Assembly (NCBI RefSeq): GCF_000698595.1
Contig: NZ_JFHC01000020.1
Location: 1 to 64,000 of the forward strand
Direction: 5' to 3'
DNA: 64,000 bases
From: Caballeronia glathei
GTDB lineage: Bacteria > Pseudomonadota > Gammaproteobacteria > Burkholderiales > Burkholderiaceae
Part shown: positions 17,237 through 26,101 of the stretch, piece after piece
How positions within the stretch are numbered: position 1 is the first letter of the stretch
Layout: every line of letters begins with the position of its first letter
Translations under genes and position numbers: made by a program
Notes under the pieces: generated by a model
What the model saw: the letters and a program-made list of their open reading frames with translations, nothing else
What the model was told of the DNA's origin: nothing
Databases searched by the model: none

Positions 17237-17674
17237 GGTTCTCGCTCCAGGGTGATGTAGTGGCCTCTGAACCGTGGGGTGTCATGGACACCCTCGCCGG
17301 TGCTCTGCGTATCGGGTCGTGTCCGCGTGGCACGGTCGCGGGGTGGCGGCCGCGGCAGTGAGCGAACCGTCGACATGACGTGCAGAACGTGTGGAACTTT
17401 GCACCGACTTGCCGCGCATCGATTTCGAATCAGCACGCCCGCTTGCAGATTTGCACGCCCGTTCACCGGACGCCGCGCATACGAGCGGCGCCGGCGCAAG
17501 CCCTGACGAGTCGCGGGCCCCGCGTGCAAACACATCTATTTAGAAGCGCACTCGTTTCTCCCGCGATGGAATAAATGCGCGCCCAAGCGGTTTGCACCAC
17601 TACATGCGGCGTGCCGCGAAGCACTCGCCGACCACGGTGCCTGCGGCACTGCGCGAATCGGCGTCCCAGGAAAG
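17237..17674. other. Intergenic region, no gene seen
   Basis: About 440 bases between the divergent BON and catalase-like genes. No frame shows plausible coding and I find no strong inverted repeat. Promoters for both neighbours are expected here. Confidence 0.6.
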
Positions 17675-18769
17675 ATGCGGATGAAACGACCTTTGCCTTC
17701 CATGATGGAACTGCTGCGCCGTCCCGGACAGCATCTCGACGTGCTCGGCCGGCTCGCGGCGATCGGCGTGGTGGTGGTCGGCATCGGCGGCGGCTTCGCG
17801 TATGTGTCGGGCGTGCTGACGCCGCATCGCCTCACGGCCCAGCGGATGATCAACACGTTCGAGGCGAACGGCGGCGTTCATCCGGGATATCGCCGCAACC
17901 ATGCGAAGGGCGTCTGTTTCGCGGGCTATTTCGAGAGCAACGGAAGCGCCTCGGACATCTCCCGCGCGCAGGTCTTCCGGCCCGGACGCACGCCCGTGAT
18001 CGGCCGCTTCGCCATTCCCGGCACCAATCCGGCCATCGCCGACGGCAGCACGCCGGTGCGCAGCATGGCGCTCGAATTCAGGTCGGGCAATGGAGAGCAG
18101 TGGCGTACCGCCATGAACAACACACCCGTGTTCGTTGTGAACAGCGCAAGGGGGTTCTATGAACAACTCGAGGCGTCACGCCCCGATCCTGCTACCGGCA
18201 AGCCCGATCCGGCGAAGCTCGCGGCATTCTTTGCAGCGCACCCGGAGACGCGGCCGTTCCGCAACTGGGTCAGGTCCCACCCGCCGTCGACGAGTTTCGC
18301 CAATGCCGCTTACTACGGCATCAACGCGTTTCGCGCTGTCGACATGTCGGGGCAAACGCACGACGTTCGCTGGTCGGTGGTTCCGCAAGCGCCTTATATA
18401 CCGGTGACGACGAAGGATGCCGCCCGGCACGATTTTCTCGACAGCGAGCTCGAAGACCGCCTGAGCCAGGGCCCGCTGCGCTGGCATCTGATCCTGACGG
18501 TGGCGAAGCCCGGCGACGTGACCAACGACGCAACCGTCGCGTGGCCCGACGATCGTGCGCGCATCGACGCGGGCACGCTCGTGGTGCAACGGGAGAGCGC
18601 GCAAGCCGACGGCGATTGCCGCGACATCAACTACGATCCGACCGTTTTGCCCGATGGCCTTAAAATCTCGGATGATCCGCTTCTGGCCGCTCGTTCGTCA
18701 GCCTACGCGGTTTCCTTCAACCGGCGCACGCATGAGGAAGCCGAGGCTTCCGGCACGAACGCGCAATGA
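17675..18769 (+). CDS. Catalase family peroxidase (SrpA-like)
   Basis: A 364-aa heme protein of the small catalase-like group. An N-terminal hydrophobic helix (about residues 25-47) anchors or exports it. The distal histidine region reads R-R-N-H-A-K-G-V-C, followed by V-F-V-V-N, S-F-A-N-A-A-Y-Y-G-I-N-A-F and the family-typical end A-R-S-S-A-Y-A-V-S-F-N-R-R. ATG 17675 or ATG 17681 could serve; AGGA precedes both. A cytochrome b561 gene follows after 16 bases, a common pairing that suggests electrons reach the peroxidase from the membrane quinone pool. Confidence 0.9.
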   Translation: MRMKRPLPSMMELLRRPGQHLDVLGRLAAIGVVVVGIGGGFAYVSGVLTPHRLTAQRMINTFEANGGVHPGYRRNHAKGVCFAGYFESNGSASDISRAQVFRPGRTPVIGRFAIPGTNPAIADGSTPVRSMALEFRSGNGEQWRTAMNNTPVFVVNSARGFYEQLEASRPDPATGKPDPAKLAAFFAAHPETRPFRNWVRSHPPSTSFANAAYYGINAFRAVDMSGQTHDVRWSVVPQAPYIPVTTKDAARHDFLDSELEDRLSQGPLRWHLILTVAKPGDVTNDATVAWPDDRARIDAGTLVVQRESAQADGDCRDINYDPTVLPDGLKISDDPLLAARSSAYAVSFNRRTHEEAEASGTNAQ

Positions 18770-18785
18770 TCGTGCGAGGCGACGT

Positions 18786-19340
18786 ATGACTGCCCAACCG
18801 ACTTCCTTCAGTCCGCTCGCGCGCCTGCTCCACTGGCTCATGGCGCCGCTCGTCGTCGCGATGCTGTTCATCGGCATCGGGATGGTGGCGACGCTTTCGT
18901 CGTGGCATCAGGTGCTGTTGTCCATTCACAGGCCGCTCGGCATCGCGATTCTCGTGCTGGCCGTGATTCGCCTGATCGTCCGGGTGACGCGCAGGACGCC
19001 CGCGCTCCCCTCCGACATGCCCGCGTGGCAGCGGGGGCTCGCGCATGGCTCGCACTGGCTGTTCTATGCGCTGCTGCTTGCGATGCCGCTCGTCGGATGG
19101 TCGATGCTCTCGGCGGGCGGCTATCCGGTGCAACTGGCCGGGTCCGTGTACCTGCCGCCGATCGTGCCGCACGACGTGCATCTGTATACGTTTCTGCGCG
19201 CGGCGCACACGTACCTGGCGCTCCTGCTGTTCGCGACTTTCCTGATGCATCTGGGCGCCGCGCTGTTTCACGGGCTCATTCGCCGCGACGGCGTGTTCTC
19301 GAGCATGACGACGGGTGCGCGCGCAGCCGGGCAGGATTGA
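18786..19340 (+). CDS. Cytochrome b561
   Basis: A 184-aa four-helix inner-membrane di-heme protein of the bacterial b561 (YodB/YceJ) type. Candidate heme-ligating histidines are in R-L-L-H-W, S-I-H-R-P, G-S-H-W-L-F-Y and A-A-H-T-Y. ATG 18786 follows the catalase-like gene by 16 bases. It probably delivers electrons to that periplasmic peroxidase. Confidence 0.9.
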   Translation: MTAQPTSFSPLARLLHWLMAPLVVAMLFIGIGMVATLSSWHQVLLSIHRPLGIAILVLAVIRLIVRVTRRTPALPSDMPAWQRGLAHGSHWLFYALLLAMPLVGWSMLSAGGYPVQLAGSVYLPPIVPHDVHLYTFLRAAHTYLALLLFATFLMHLGAALFHGLIRRDGVFSSMTTGARAAGQD

Positions 19341-19443
19341 ATGCCGTGTTTGCCGCCCGGCGCCTGCGGCGTTGCGCTCAAGATTGCCGCGCGCCGGCCG
19401 TCAATCAGGCCAGTCAACAACGGCCTTGAACGGGAGAACGGCA

Positions 19444-19557
19444 GTGGTGGAAACGGATTGGATGCTGGCGGGGGTTTATCTGGTCGCGCTCGTGGGCTCG
19501 ACGCTTTTCATGAGCGTCCTCGCACGGCGGCATCTGGAGATTGCGACTCGGGGATGA
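19444..19557 (+). CDS. Possible 37-aa single-helix membrane protein
   Basis: A very small frame starting GTG GTG at 19444 with GGGAG upstream. The product has an acidic N-terminus, one clear transmembrane helix (about residues 8-26, L-A-G-V-Y-L-V-A-L-V-G-S-T-L-F) and a positive C-terminus. It lies 103 bases after cytochrome b561 on the same strand. It could be a small subunit or a chance frame. Confidence 0.4.
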   Translation: MVETDWMLAGVYLVALVGSTLFMSVLARRHLEIATRG

Positions 19558-19702
19558 AGGCGCGGCCGACAGGCTGTACCGTTTTGCCCTTCGCTGGCAC
19601 GCGGCAGGATGTCTCCGCGCGTCGAGTCCCGGCAGCGGAAATCGGGGCGTTGCCGCGAGCGCGGCAACGCCTCCTGGCGCTTATGCGCAATGTTACGCGC
19701 AA

Positions 19703-19837
19703 TCAGCCGAACAGCTTGATGGCCTGCGCGAGCGTGTTGACCACGCCCCAGGCGAGCGGAACAAGCACGTAGATCCAGAATACGGCGAGCAGCGCCTTGT
19801 TGGTCGGAACCGTGGCGGCATTGGAACGGGCGTTCAT
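19703..19837 (-). CDS. MFS transporter small subunit (44 aa), OFA partner
   Basis: A 44-aa protein with a good ribosome site (GGAG) before ATG 19837. It has a polar N-terminus (N-A-R-S-N-A-A-T-V-P-T-N-K) and one helix (A-L-L-A-V-F-W-I-Y-V-L-V-P-L-A-W-G-V). Such small one-helix proteins accompany OFA-type transporter genes in Burkholderiales; this one begins 18 bases after the transporter stop. It probably associates with the transporter in the inner membrane; the role is not established here. Confidence 0.75.
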   Translation of the reverse strand: MNARSNAATVPTNKALLAVFWIYVLVPLAWGVVNTLAQAIKLFG

Positions 19838-19855
19838 TCGAGTCTCCTTTCTTGT

Positions 19856-21250
19856 TTATTCGGCGGCGAGCGACGACGTCATGTGGTGCTTTTCGTGCAC
19901 GCGCGAGACGAGCAGATTGCATATGAAGCCGACGACGAGCAGCCCGGCCATGATGTGAAGCGTCATCGTATAGGCTTCGGCTTTCGCCACGCCATGCGCC
20001 ACTTCATACGCGCGGATGTAGTTCACGAGCACCGGCCCCGCGACGCCCGCGGCCGCCCAGGCGGTCAGAAGACGGCCGTGGATGCCGCCGACGAACGCCG
20101 TGCCGAACATGTCGGCGAGATACGCGGGCACGGTCGAGAAGCCGCCGCCGTACATCGACAGGATCACGCAGTACGAGAGCACGAAGAGGGCGACGTTGCC
20201 CGCCTGCGCCAGTTGCGGCACGATCAGATAGAGCACGCAGCCGAGCGCGAAGAACACGAAGTAGGTGTTCTTGCGGCCGATCCAGTCGGAGGTCGATGCC
20301 CAGACGAAGCGGCCCCCCATGTTGAAGAGCGACAGCAGGCCGACGAAGCCGGCCGCGGCCGCGGCCGTGATCGATGTCTTGAAGCTTTCCTGAATCATCA
20401 CCGAAGCCTGGCCGAGCACGCCGATGCCCGCCGTCACGTTCAGGAACAGCACGAGCCAGATCAGATAGAACTGCGGCGTCTTGAGCGCCTGATCGATGTG
20501 CACGTGATTGCGCGTGATCATCTTGTTGGTCTTGACGGGCGGCGTCCAGCCTTCCGGCTTCCAGTCCGGGCGCGGGATGCGGATCGTGAGTGCGCCGATG
20601 GTCATCGAGATGAAGTACACGATGCCGAGCACGAGGAACGTCTCGGCCACGCCGTTGCTCGTCGCGCTCTTGAAGTGGTTCATCAGCGCGACCGATGCCG
20701 GCGCGGCGATCATCGCGCCGCCGCCGAAGCCCATGATCGCCATGCCGGTCGCCATGCCGCGGCGATCGGGGAACCAGCGGATCAGCGTCGAAACCGGCGA
20801 CACATAGCCGAGTCCGAGCCCGATGCCGCCGATCACTCCATAGCCGAGGTACAGCAGCGCGATCTGATGCAGGTGCACGCCGAGCGCGGAGACGAGAAAG
20901 CCGCCGCCGAAGCAGCACGCTGCCGTGAACATCGTGCGGCGCGGGCCGACTTTCTCCAGCCACTTGCCGGCGAATGCCGCCGAGAGGCCGAGAAACACGA
21001 TCGCGAGCGAGAAGATCCAGCCGAGCGTGGTGAGGGACCAGTCGTCGGGCGCCGACTGGGTGATGCCGATCACCTTCGTGAGCGGCGCATTGAAAACCGA
21101 AAACGCATACGCCTGTCCGATGCACAAGTGAACGGCGAGTGCGGCGGGCGGCACCATCCAGCGTGAGAAGCCGGGCGGAGCGAGGGTTGCGTCCTTGGAG
21201 AAAAAGCTGTTTGGACCGCTTGCTGCGCGGTGGTCGGTCGTGCTGTTCAT
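19856..21250 (-). CDS. OFA family MFS transporter (oxalate/formate antiporter type)
   Basis: A 464-aa twelve-helix carrier. Family marks include Q-A-Y-A-F-S-V-F-N near helix 1, G-K-W-L-E-K-V-G-P-R-R in loop 2/3, L-G-Y-V-S-P-V-S-T-L-I-R-W-F-P-D-R-R-G and a C-terminal W-A-A-A-G-V-A-G-P. ATG 21250 has GGAG eight bases upstream. OFA members exchange oxalate/formate or move other monocarboxylates; no oxalate-catabolic gene is adjacent, so the substrate is open. It forms an operon with the 44-aa gene downstream. Confidence 0.9.
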   Translation of the reverse strand: MNSTTDHRAASGPNSFFSKDATLAPPGFSRWMVPPAALAVHLCIGQAYAFSVFNAPLTKVIGITQSAPDDWSLTTLGWIFSLAIVFLGLSAAFAGKWLEKVGPRRTMFTAACCFGGGFLVSALGVHLHQIALLYLGYGVIGGIGLGLGYVSPVSTLIRWFPDRRGMATGMAIMGFGGGAMIAAPASVALMNHFKSATSNGVAETFLVLGIVYFISMTIGALTIRIPRPDWKPEGWTPPVKTNKMITRNHVHIDQALKTPQFYLIWLVLFLNVTAGIGVLGQASVMIQESFKTSITAAAAAGFVGLLSLFNMGGRFVWASTSDWIGRKNTYFVFFALGCVLYLIVPQLAQAGNVALFVLSYCVILSMYGGGFSTVPAYLADMFGTAFVGGIHGRLLTAWAAAGVAGPVLVNYIRAYEVAHGVAKAEAYTMTLHIMAGLLVVGFICNLLVSRVHEKHHMTSSLAAE

Positions 21251-21657
21251 TGTGTGTCTCCGTAACGCTTGGCTGTGGTACTGCTTTTCACTTTTTGGGC
21301 TTGTTGTTCTGCCGGGCGGCTTCTCCTGGGGGTGAGCGAAGCGCCGGATTCTCCTGTCGTTCGTCGCGGCAACGAATGCCGCGATTGCCATCCATTCCTG
21401 ACAATTTGTAATTAACTTAGGCAGTTACTGAAATGGCTGCGCCAGAACATAGACAAGACAGAAGCGCTTGGCAATATGAAGCGTCGCGGCATATGTGCAC
21501 GCGCGTTCGCGGCCTGAGGGCAATGCGGCCACTCTCCTGCCGTCCGGACTAGCGTTAGTCCCTAGCGATTGCCGGTTGACTCCCGATCCTTCGCGACACA
21601 CACTTCGTCCAAGATTTGTGATCACATGTCACACCATCACAACAGCGGAGATGCGAA
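21251..21657. other. Intergenic region with a palindromic site
   Basis: About 400 bases between the divergent OFA and GntR genes. No coding frame is convincing. Near its right end is the perfect palindrome TGTGATCACA (21617-21626), followed by TCACA at 21629-21633, so TGTGA-N7-TCACA is also present. Either could be the GntR operator or a CRP-like site. Confidence 0.5.
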
Positions 21658-22362
21658 GTGGCGACACGCTCAGCGACCAACGACCTGCCTGCGCTCGAAC
21701 TGGTTGCACGCGAAACCATGGCCGGGCGCGTGTATGCGCAGTTGCGCCAGGCGATCATGACCGGGCGCTTCGCGCCCGGGCAACTGCTGAGCCTGCGCGG
21801 CGTCGCTGAGGCAGTCGGTTCGTCGACGATGCCGGTACGCGCCGCGCTCACCAGACTGCAGGCGGAAGGCGCGCTGATCGACGGCCCCGGGCGCGCGCTG
21901 ATGGTCCCGCCGATGACCCTCGAACTGCTCGACGAACTGCGCGACGTGCGGATCTCGCTGGAAGGCTGCGTCGCGAAACGCGCGGCCTCGCGCATGACGC
22001 AGGAGCACCTTGCCGCGTTGCAGCGCGTCTTCGACACGATGGACGCGCAGGTCGAGGCGGGCGACGTCCCGGCCTATCTGCGCAGCAACTTCGAATTCCA
22101 CATCGCCATCTACACGCATGGCGCAAGCGACATCACGCTCGCGACCATTCAGAACCTCTGGATGCGCATCGGTCCGTTCCTCAACCTCGTCGCACCCGAC
22201 ATTCCCCACATGCGCCGTTCGATGGCAGCGCACCGCAAGATCGTCGAGGCGCTCTGGCGCGGCGACGGAGAGGGCGCGCGCGCGGGCATCGAGCAGGACA
22301 TAGGCGACGCCGCCGCCGACCTGCAGGAACGGCTGCACAGCAGGGAAGCAGCGAGCGCCTGA
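21658..22362 (+). CDS. GntR family regulator (FadR/FCD type)
   Basis: A 234-aa regulator starting at GTG 21658, with GGAG eight bases upstream. The winged helix covers about residues 22-85 (L-S-L-R-G-V-A-E-A-V-G-S-S-T-M-P-V-R); the all-helical FCD ligand domain follows, with metal-site-like N-F-E-F-H and H-R-K-I-V-E-A-L. It leads an operon with an SDR dehydrogenase and a BKACE enzyme and probably senses their substrate. Confidence 0.9.
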   Translation: MATRSATNDLPALELVARETMAGRVYAQLRQAIMTGRFAPGQLLSLRGVAEAVGSSTMPVRAALTRLQAEGALIDGPGRALMVPPMTLELLDELRDVRISLEGCVAKRAASRMTQEHLAALQRVFDTMDAQVEAGDVPAYLRSNFEFHIAIYTHGASDITLATIQNLWMRIGPFLNLVAPDIPHMRRSMAAHRKIVEALWRGDGEGARAGIEQDIGDAAADLQERLHSREAASA

Positions 22363-22404
22363 ACGCGGGCGCGTGGGTCGAAAAAACAACCACCGGAGAC
22401 AGGC

Positions 22405-23211
22405 ATGACGGTACTTCAGATGCTGAAGCCGCACGCGGGCTTGCGCGTGCTCGTGACGGGAGGCGCGTCGGGCATCGGCCTCGTGATCGCGCGTGCCTTC
22501 GCCGATGCGGGCTCGCGCGTGCACGTCTGCGATGCGAGCCAGGCGCACGTCGACGCGCTCGTTCAGGCGGAAAGCAGCACCGAGGTCAACGCGATCACCG
22601 CGACGCTCGCGGACGTGGCGGACCGCGCGGCGGTCGAGCGCGTCTTCGCCGATGTAGAGACGCAGCTCGGCGGGCTCGATGTGCTGATCAACAACGCGGG
22701 CATCGCGGGCCCGACCGGCGCGATCGAAGAGCTCGACGTGGCGCAGTGGGAAGAGACCGTCGACGTCAATCTCAACGCGCAGTTCTACGTTGCGCGCCGT
22801 GCGGTGCCGCTGCTTCGCCACGCACGCGAGGGCGGCGCGATCATCGCGCTTTCTTCCGTTGCAGGGCGTCTCGGCTACGCCTATCGAACGCCTTATTCCG
22901 CGACCAAATGGGCGATCGTCGGCCTCACGAAGAGCCTTGCGATCGAACTCGGCCCGGCCGGGATTCGCGTCAACGCGATCCAGCCCGGCGTCGTGAAGGG
23001 ACCGCGCATCGAGCGCGTGATCGCGGCGCGCGCCGAGCAACTCGGGCTCAGCTACGAGCAGATGGAGAAGGACTATCTCGCCAGGATTTCTCTGCGCCGC
23101 ATGACCACGCCCGAAGAAGTGGCGGCCACCGCGCTCTTTCTCTGCTCGCCGGGCGGCAGCGGCATCTCGGGGCAGGCGATATCGGTGTGCGGCAACGTCG
23201 AAGTGCTCTGA
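22405..23211 (+). CDS. Short-chain dehydrogenase/reductase
   Basis: A 268-aa classical SDR. It has T-G-G-A-S-G-I-G (cofactor binding, about residues 18-25), a C-D-A after beta 2 favouring NAD, N-N-A-G, the catalytic S and Y-S-A-T-K, and R-V-N-A-I-Q-P-G-V. The BKACE gene 36 bases downstream suggests this enzyme oxidises a beta-hydroxy acid to the beta-keto acid that BKACE then cleaves. Confidence 0.92.
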   Translation: MTVLQMLKPHAGLRVLVTGGASGIGLVIARAFADAGSRVHVCDASQAHVDALVQAESSTEVNAITATLADVADRAAVERVFADVETQLGGLDVLINNAGIAGPTGAIEELDVAQWEETVDVNLNAQFYVARRAVPLLRHAREGGAIIALSSVAGRLGYAYRTPYSATKWAIVGLTKSLAIELGPAGIRVNAIQPGVVKGPRIERVIAARAEQLGLSYEQMEKDYLARISLRRMTTPEEVAATALFLCSPGGSGISGQAISVCGNVEVL

Positions 23212-23247
23212 ACGCATTGCTTTGAACCGATCCATCAAGAGGACGAC

Positions 23248-24180
23248 ATGGCAACGAAACGCAAGGTCATCATCACCTGTGCGCCTACGGGCGCCATCCA
23301 TACGCCGTCGATGTCGCCGTACCTGCCGGTGACGCCGCAACAGATCGGCGACGCCGCGCTCGCCGCCGCAAGGGAGGGCGCCGCGATCCTTCACCTGCAC
23401 GCGCGCGACCCCGAAGACGGCCGCCCCACGCAGGACCCCGCGGTGTTCCAGCAGTTCCTGCCGCGCATCAAGGGCGAGACGGACGCGGTGATCAACATCA
23501 CGAGCGGCGGCAGCCCGCACATGACGGTCGCGGAGCGTCTCAGGCCCGCGCATCATTTCAAGCCGGAAGTGGCGTCGCTCAACATGGGCTCGATGAACTT
23601 CGGCCTGTATCCGATGCTCGATCGCTTCAAGGAATTCAAGCACGACTGGGAGCGCAAGCATCTGGAAAACAGCCGCGACCTGATCTTCAAGAACACGTTC
23701 GCGGACATCGAGTACATCCTCACGTCGTGCGGCGCGAACGGCACACGCTTCGAGTACGAGTGCTACGACATCTCGCACCTTTACAACCTCGCGCATTTCG
23801 TCGATCGCGGGCTGGCGAAGCCGCCGTTCTTCGTGCAGAGCGTCTTCGGGCTGCTCGGCGGCATCGGGCCGCATCCGGAAGACCTGATGCACATGCGCCG
23901 CACCGCCGACCGTCTCTTCGGCAGCGACTATGTGTGGTCAATTCTCGGCGCGGGCCGCAACCAGATTCCGCTCGGCACGATGGGCGTCGCGCAGGGCTCG
24001 AACGTGCGCGTGGGTCTGGAAGACTCGCTGTGGATCGAGCCGGGCAAGCTCGCCGAATCGAGCGCTGCGCAGGTGAAGAAGATCCGCCAGGTGATCGAGG
24101 GGCTGTCGCTCGACATCGCGACGCCGGCCGACGCGCGCGCGATGCTCGGACTCAAGGGCGCAAGCGAAACGAACTTCTGA
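23248..24180 (+). CDS. Beta-keto acid cleavage enzyme (BKACE, DUF849)
   Basis: A 310-aa TIM-barrel enzyme. Motifs include I-I-T-C-A-P-T-G-A (start), the zinc-site H-L-H-A-R-D-P-E-D-G-R-P-T-Q-D (about residues 48-62), N-I-T-S-G-G and G-V-A-Q-G-S-N-V-R-V-G-L-E-D. BKACE enzymes condense a beta-keto acid with acetyl-CoA, giving acetoacetate and a new CoA ester. The partner SDR suggests a beta-hydroxy acid substrate, as carnitine dehydrogenase plus BKACE do for carnitine, but this is not a carnitine dehydrogenase. Confidence 0.92.
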   Translation: MATKRKVIITCAPTGAIHTPSMSPYLPVTPQQIGDAALAAAREGAAILHLHARDPEDGRPTQDPAVFQQFLPRIKGETDAVINITSGGSPHMTVAERLRPAHHFKPEVASLNMGSMNFGLYPMLDRFKEFKHDWERKHLENSRDLIFKNTFADIEYILTSCGANGTRFEYECYDISHLYNLAHFVDRGLAKPPFFVQSVFGLLGGIGPHPEDLMHMRRTADRLFGSDYVWSILGAGRNQIPLGTMGVAQGSNVRVGLEDSLWIEPGKLAESSAAQVKKIRQVIEGLSLDIATPADARAMLGLKGASETNF

Positions 24181-24181
24181 C

Positions 24182-24673
24182 CACGGCGCCGTCGTCGCGC
24201 TTGCAAACGGCCTGCATATTTACGACTTCGATACGCAAACGGTCCAGTTCATTGCGGACCCCGAAGGCGACGGCCCGCAGACACGCTTCGACGACGGAAT
24301 GGTGGATCGCAAAGGACGTTTCGTCGCGGGTACGAAGGCCTGCGACCGGCGCGTGTTCGCATCGACGCGGGACATGGCGGGCACGTTCGACGGCGCGACC
24401 GTCGACGCCGAACGCTACGTCTGGTCGGCACTCGTTCTTGGCGGGTGCATATAGCGCTTCGCGCCCGGCGGCACGCTCGAGCGCGTCGTGCCGTTTCCTG
24501 TGCGCAACCTGACGAGCGTAATGTTCGGCGGCCCGAAGCTCGACGTCATGTGCGTCACGACGATGGGCCGGCCGATGTGGGGCATACCGCAGAACGAGCG
24601 CGACAAGGGCCGCCTCTTCGCGGTGACGGGGCTTGGCGTGAGGGGTCTGCCCGAGCGGCGCATCGCGGGCTGG
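24182..24673 (+). pseudogene. Broken SMP-30/gluconolactonase (regucalcin) gene
   Basis: Directly after the BKACE stop one frame reads clear SMP-30 sequence: F-D-D-G-M-V-D-R-K-G-R-F-V-A-G-T, then after an apparent internal deletion G-T-F-D-G-A-T-V-D-A-E and W-S-A-L-V-L-G-G-C-I, a TAG stop at about 24452, and then R-F-A-P-G-G-T-L-E-R-V-V-P-F-P-V-R-N-L-T-S-V-M-F-G-G in the same frame. The start and the middle calcium-site region are missing. The gene was probably a lactonase in this operon and has decayed. Confidence 0.8.
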
Positions 24674-24694
24674 CGGCGGCGCACGAACGCAGGC

Positions 24695-24723
24695 GGCGCG
24701 GCTGTGGGCTGCGCCGTTTTTTT
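24695..24723 (+). terminator. Intrinsic terminator
   Basis: Stem GGCGCGGC / GCTGCGCC (one G-T pair) with loop TGTGG, followed by G and seven T. It ends the GntR-SDR-BKACE transcript just after the SMP-30 remnant. Confidence 0.8.
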
Positions 24724-24946
24724 ATGTCGCGTGAACACAACGCGGCAAGGCCCCGCGCTGCACGCCTATCCATGCGCGCGCACGCGCGATGCCGGCGCGG
24801 GCCGCGCTGTATCTGCTGTTGTCGGAAATGTGACCGATTAGGCCGCGATCCTTAACACTGATTTGCATCGGTCAACGGTTCCGATACAGGCCGGGGATTT
24901 TTACACTTCATCTCGGGTTTTTTTGGTTGTTCCCTTGGAGATGTTC

Positions 24947-26101
24947 GTGAAAAAAGTTTCCCTAGTTCTCGGCACGTGCGGCATTGTTGTCGTTTCGTCC
25001 GCGGCTCATGCGCAAAGCGCGGTGACGCTGTACGGCATCATCGACGCCGGCATCGCATACACCAACAACGTATCGAAAGGCGGAACGAGCGGCTCGCTCG
25101 TCCAGGCGACGAGCGGCGAAATCAACGGCAGCCGCTTCGGCCTGCGTGGTGCCGAGGACCTCGGTGGCGGCCTCAAGGCCATCTTCGTGCTCGAGAACGG
25201 TTTCAGCGTGCAGAGCGGCAAGCTCGCACAGAACAATCGCGAATTCGGCCGTCAGGCATTCGTCGGCATCAGCAGCAACCTGTACGGCACGATCACGCTC
25301 GGCCGCCAGTACGATTCGCTCGTCGACTTCGTCGCGCCGCTGTCGGGCACGGCAGGCACCTTCGGCGACACCGGTTTTGCGCACCCGTTCGACAACGACA
25401 ACCTGAATCACTCGGTGCGCATGAACAACTCGGTGAAGTACACGAGCAACAACTATGCGGGCTTCAAGGCTGGTGCCCTGTACGCGTTCTCGAACAATAC
25501 CGACTTCGCCATGAACCGCGCCTACAGCGTCGGCGCGAGCTACAACTACGGCCCGTTGAACGTGGCCGCGGGCTACCTGCAGATCAACGGCTCGAACAGC
25601 ACGGCGAACACGGCGGGCGCGGTCGACCTCGGCGAATCGGCTGCGAACGGCACGGGCGGCTTTCAGCTCGGCGCCGATGTGCAACGCACGGTCGGCGCGG
25701 GCCTGAACTACGCGTTCGGCCCGGCGGTGGTCGGATTCGTCTACACGCACAGCCAGTTCCAGGGCTCGCAATCGTTCGGTTCCAACAACGGCACGGTGCG
25801 CTTCGACAACTACGAAGTGAACGGCAAGTACGCGCTGACGCCGGCACTGAGCCTCGGTGCCTCCTATGTGTTCACCAATGGTCACGTGAGCGACAGCACG
25901 ACCTTCGGCGAAGATCCCAAGTGGAATCAGGTCAACCTGCAGACGGTCTACTCGCTCTCGAAGCGTACCGACGTCTATCTGGAAGGCATGTATCAGCACG
26001 CTTCCGGCCACAACTTCGTCGCGTTCATCAATACGGCGGGCGGCGCCTCGTCGACGGCCAATCAGGTCATGGCGACGGTTGGCATGCGTACACGCTTCTG
26101 A
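24947..26101 (+). CDS. Gram-negative porin (OmpC-like)
   Basis: A 384-aa outer-membrane trimeric beta-barrel porin. It has a signal peptide (K-K-V-S-L-V-L-G-T-C-G-I-V-V-V ... A-H-A-Q), then the Burkholderiales porin opening S-A-V-T-L-Y-G-I-I-D-A-G-I, the L-R-G-A-E-D-L-G-G-G-L-K-A segment and the terminal phenylalanine M-R-T-R-F. GGAG touches the ATG at 24941 but is six bases from GTG 24947, so the GTG is the likelier start. Single gene; general or substrate-linked diffusion cannot be told. Confidence 0.92.
   Translation: MKKVSLVLGTCGIVVVSSAAHAQSAVTLYGIIDAGIAYTNNVSKGGTSGSLVQATSGEINGSRFGLRGAEDLGGGLKAIFVLENGFSVQSGKLAQNNREFGRQAFVGISSNLYGTITLGRQYDSLVDFVAPLSGTAGTFGDTGFAHPFDNDNLNHSVRMNNSVKYTSNNYAGFKAGALYAFSNNTDFAMNRAYSVGASYNYGPLNVAAGYLQINGSNSTANTAGAVDLGESAANGTGGFQLGADVQRTVGAGLNYAFGPAVVGFVYTHSQFQGSQSFGSNNGTVRFDNYEVNGKYALTPALSLGASYVFTNGHVSDSTTFGEDPKWNQVNLQTVYSLSKRTDVYLEGMYQHASGHNFVAFINTAGGASSTANQVMATVGMRTRF

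Noticed and set aside
21670-23892. A 740-codon minus-strand open frame
   Set aside because: Antisense to the GntR, SDR and BKACE genes, all of which are well-supported; no recognisable domain.
23248-24180. Carnitine degradation operon
   Set aside because: BKACE alone is not enough: the partner is a classical SDR, not a carnitine dehydrogenase of the 3-hydroxyacyl-CoA dehydrogenase type.
24445-24855. Separate small genes after the BKACE gene
   Set aside because: The frames overlap the SMP-30 remnant and a terminator; only the remnant frame carries family sequence.
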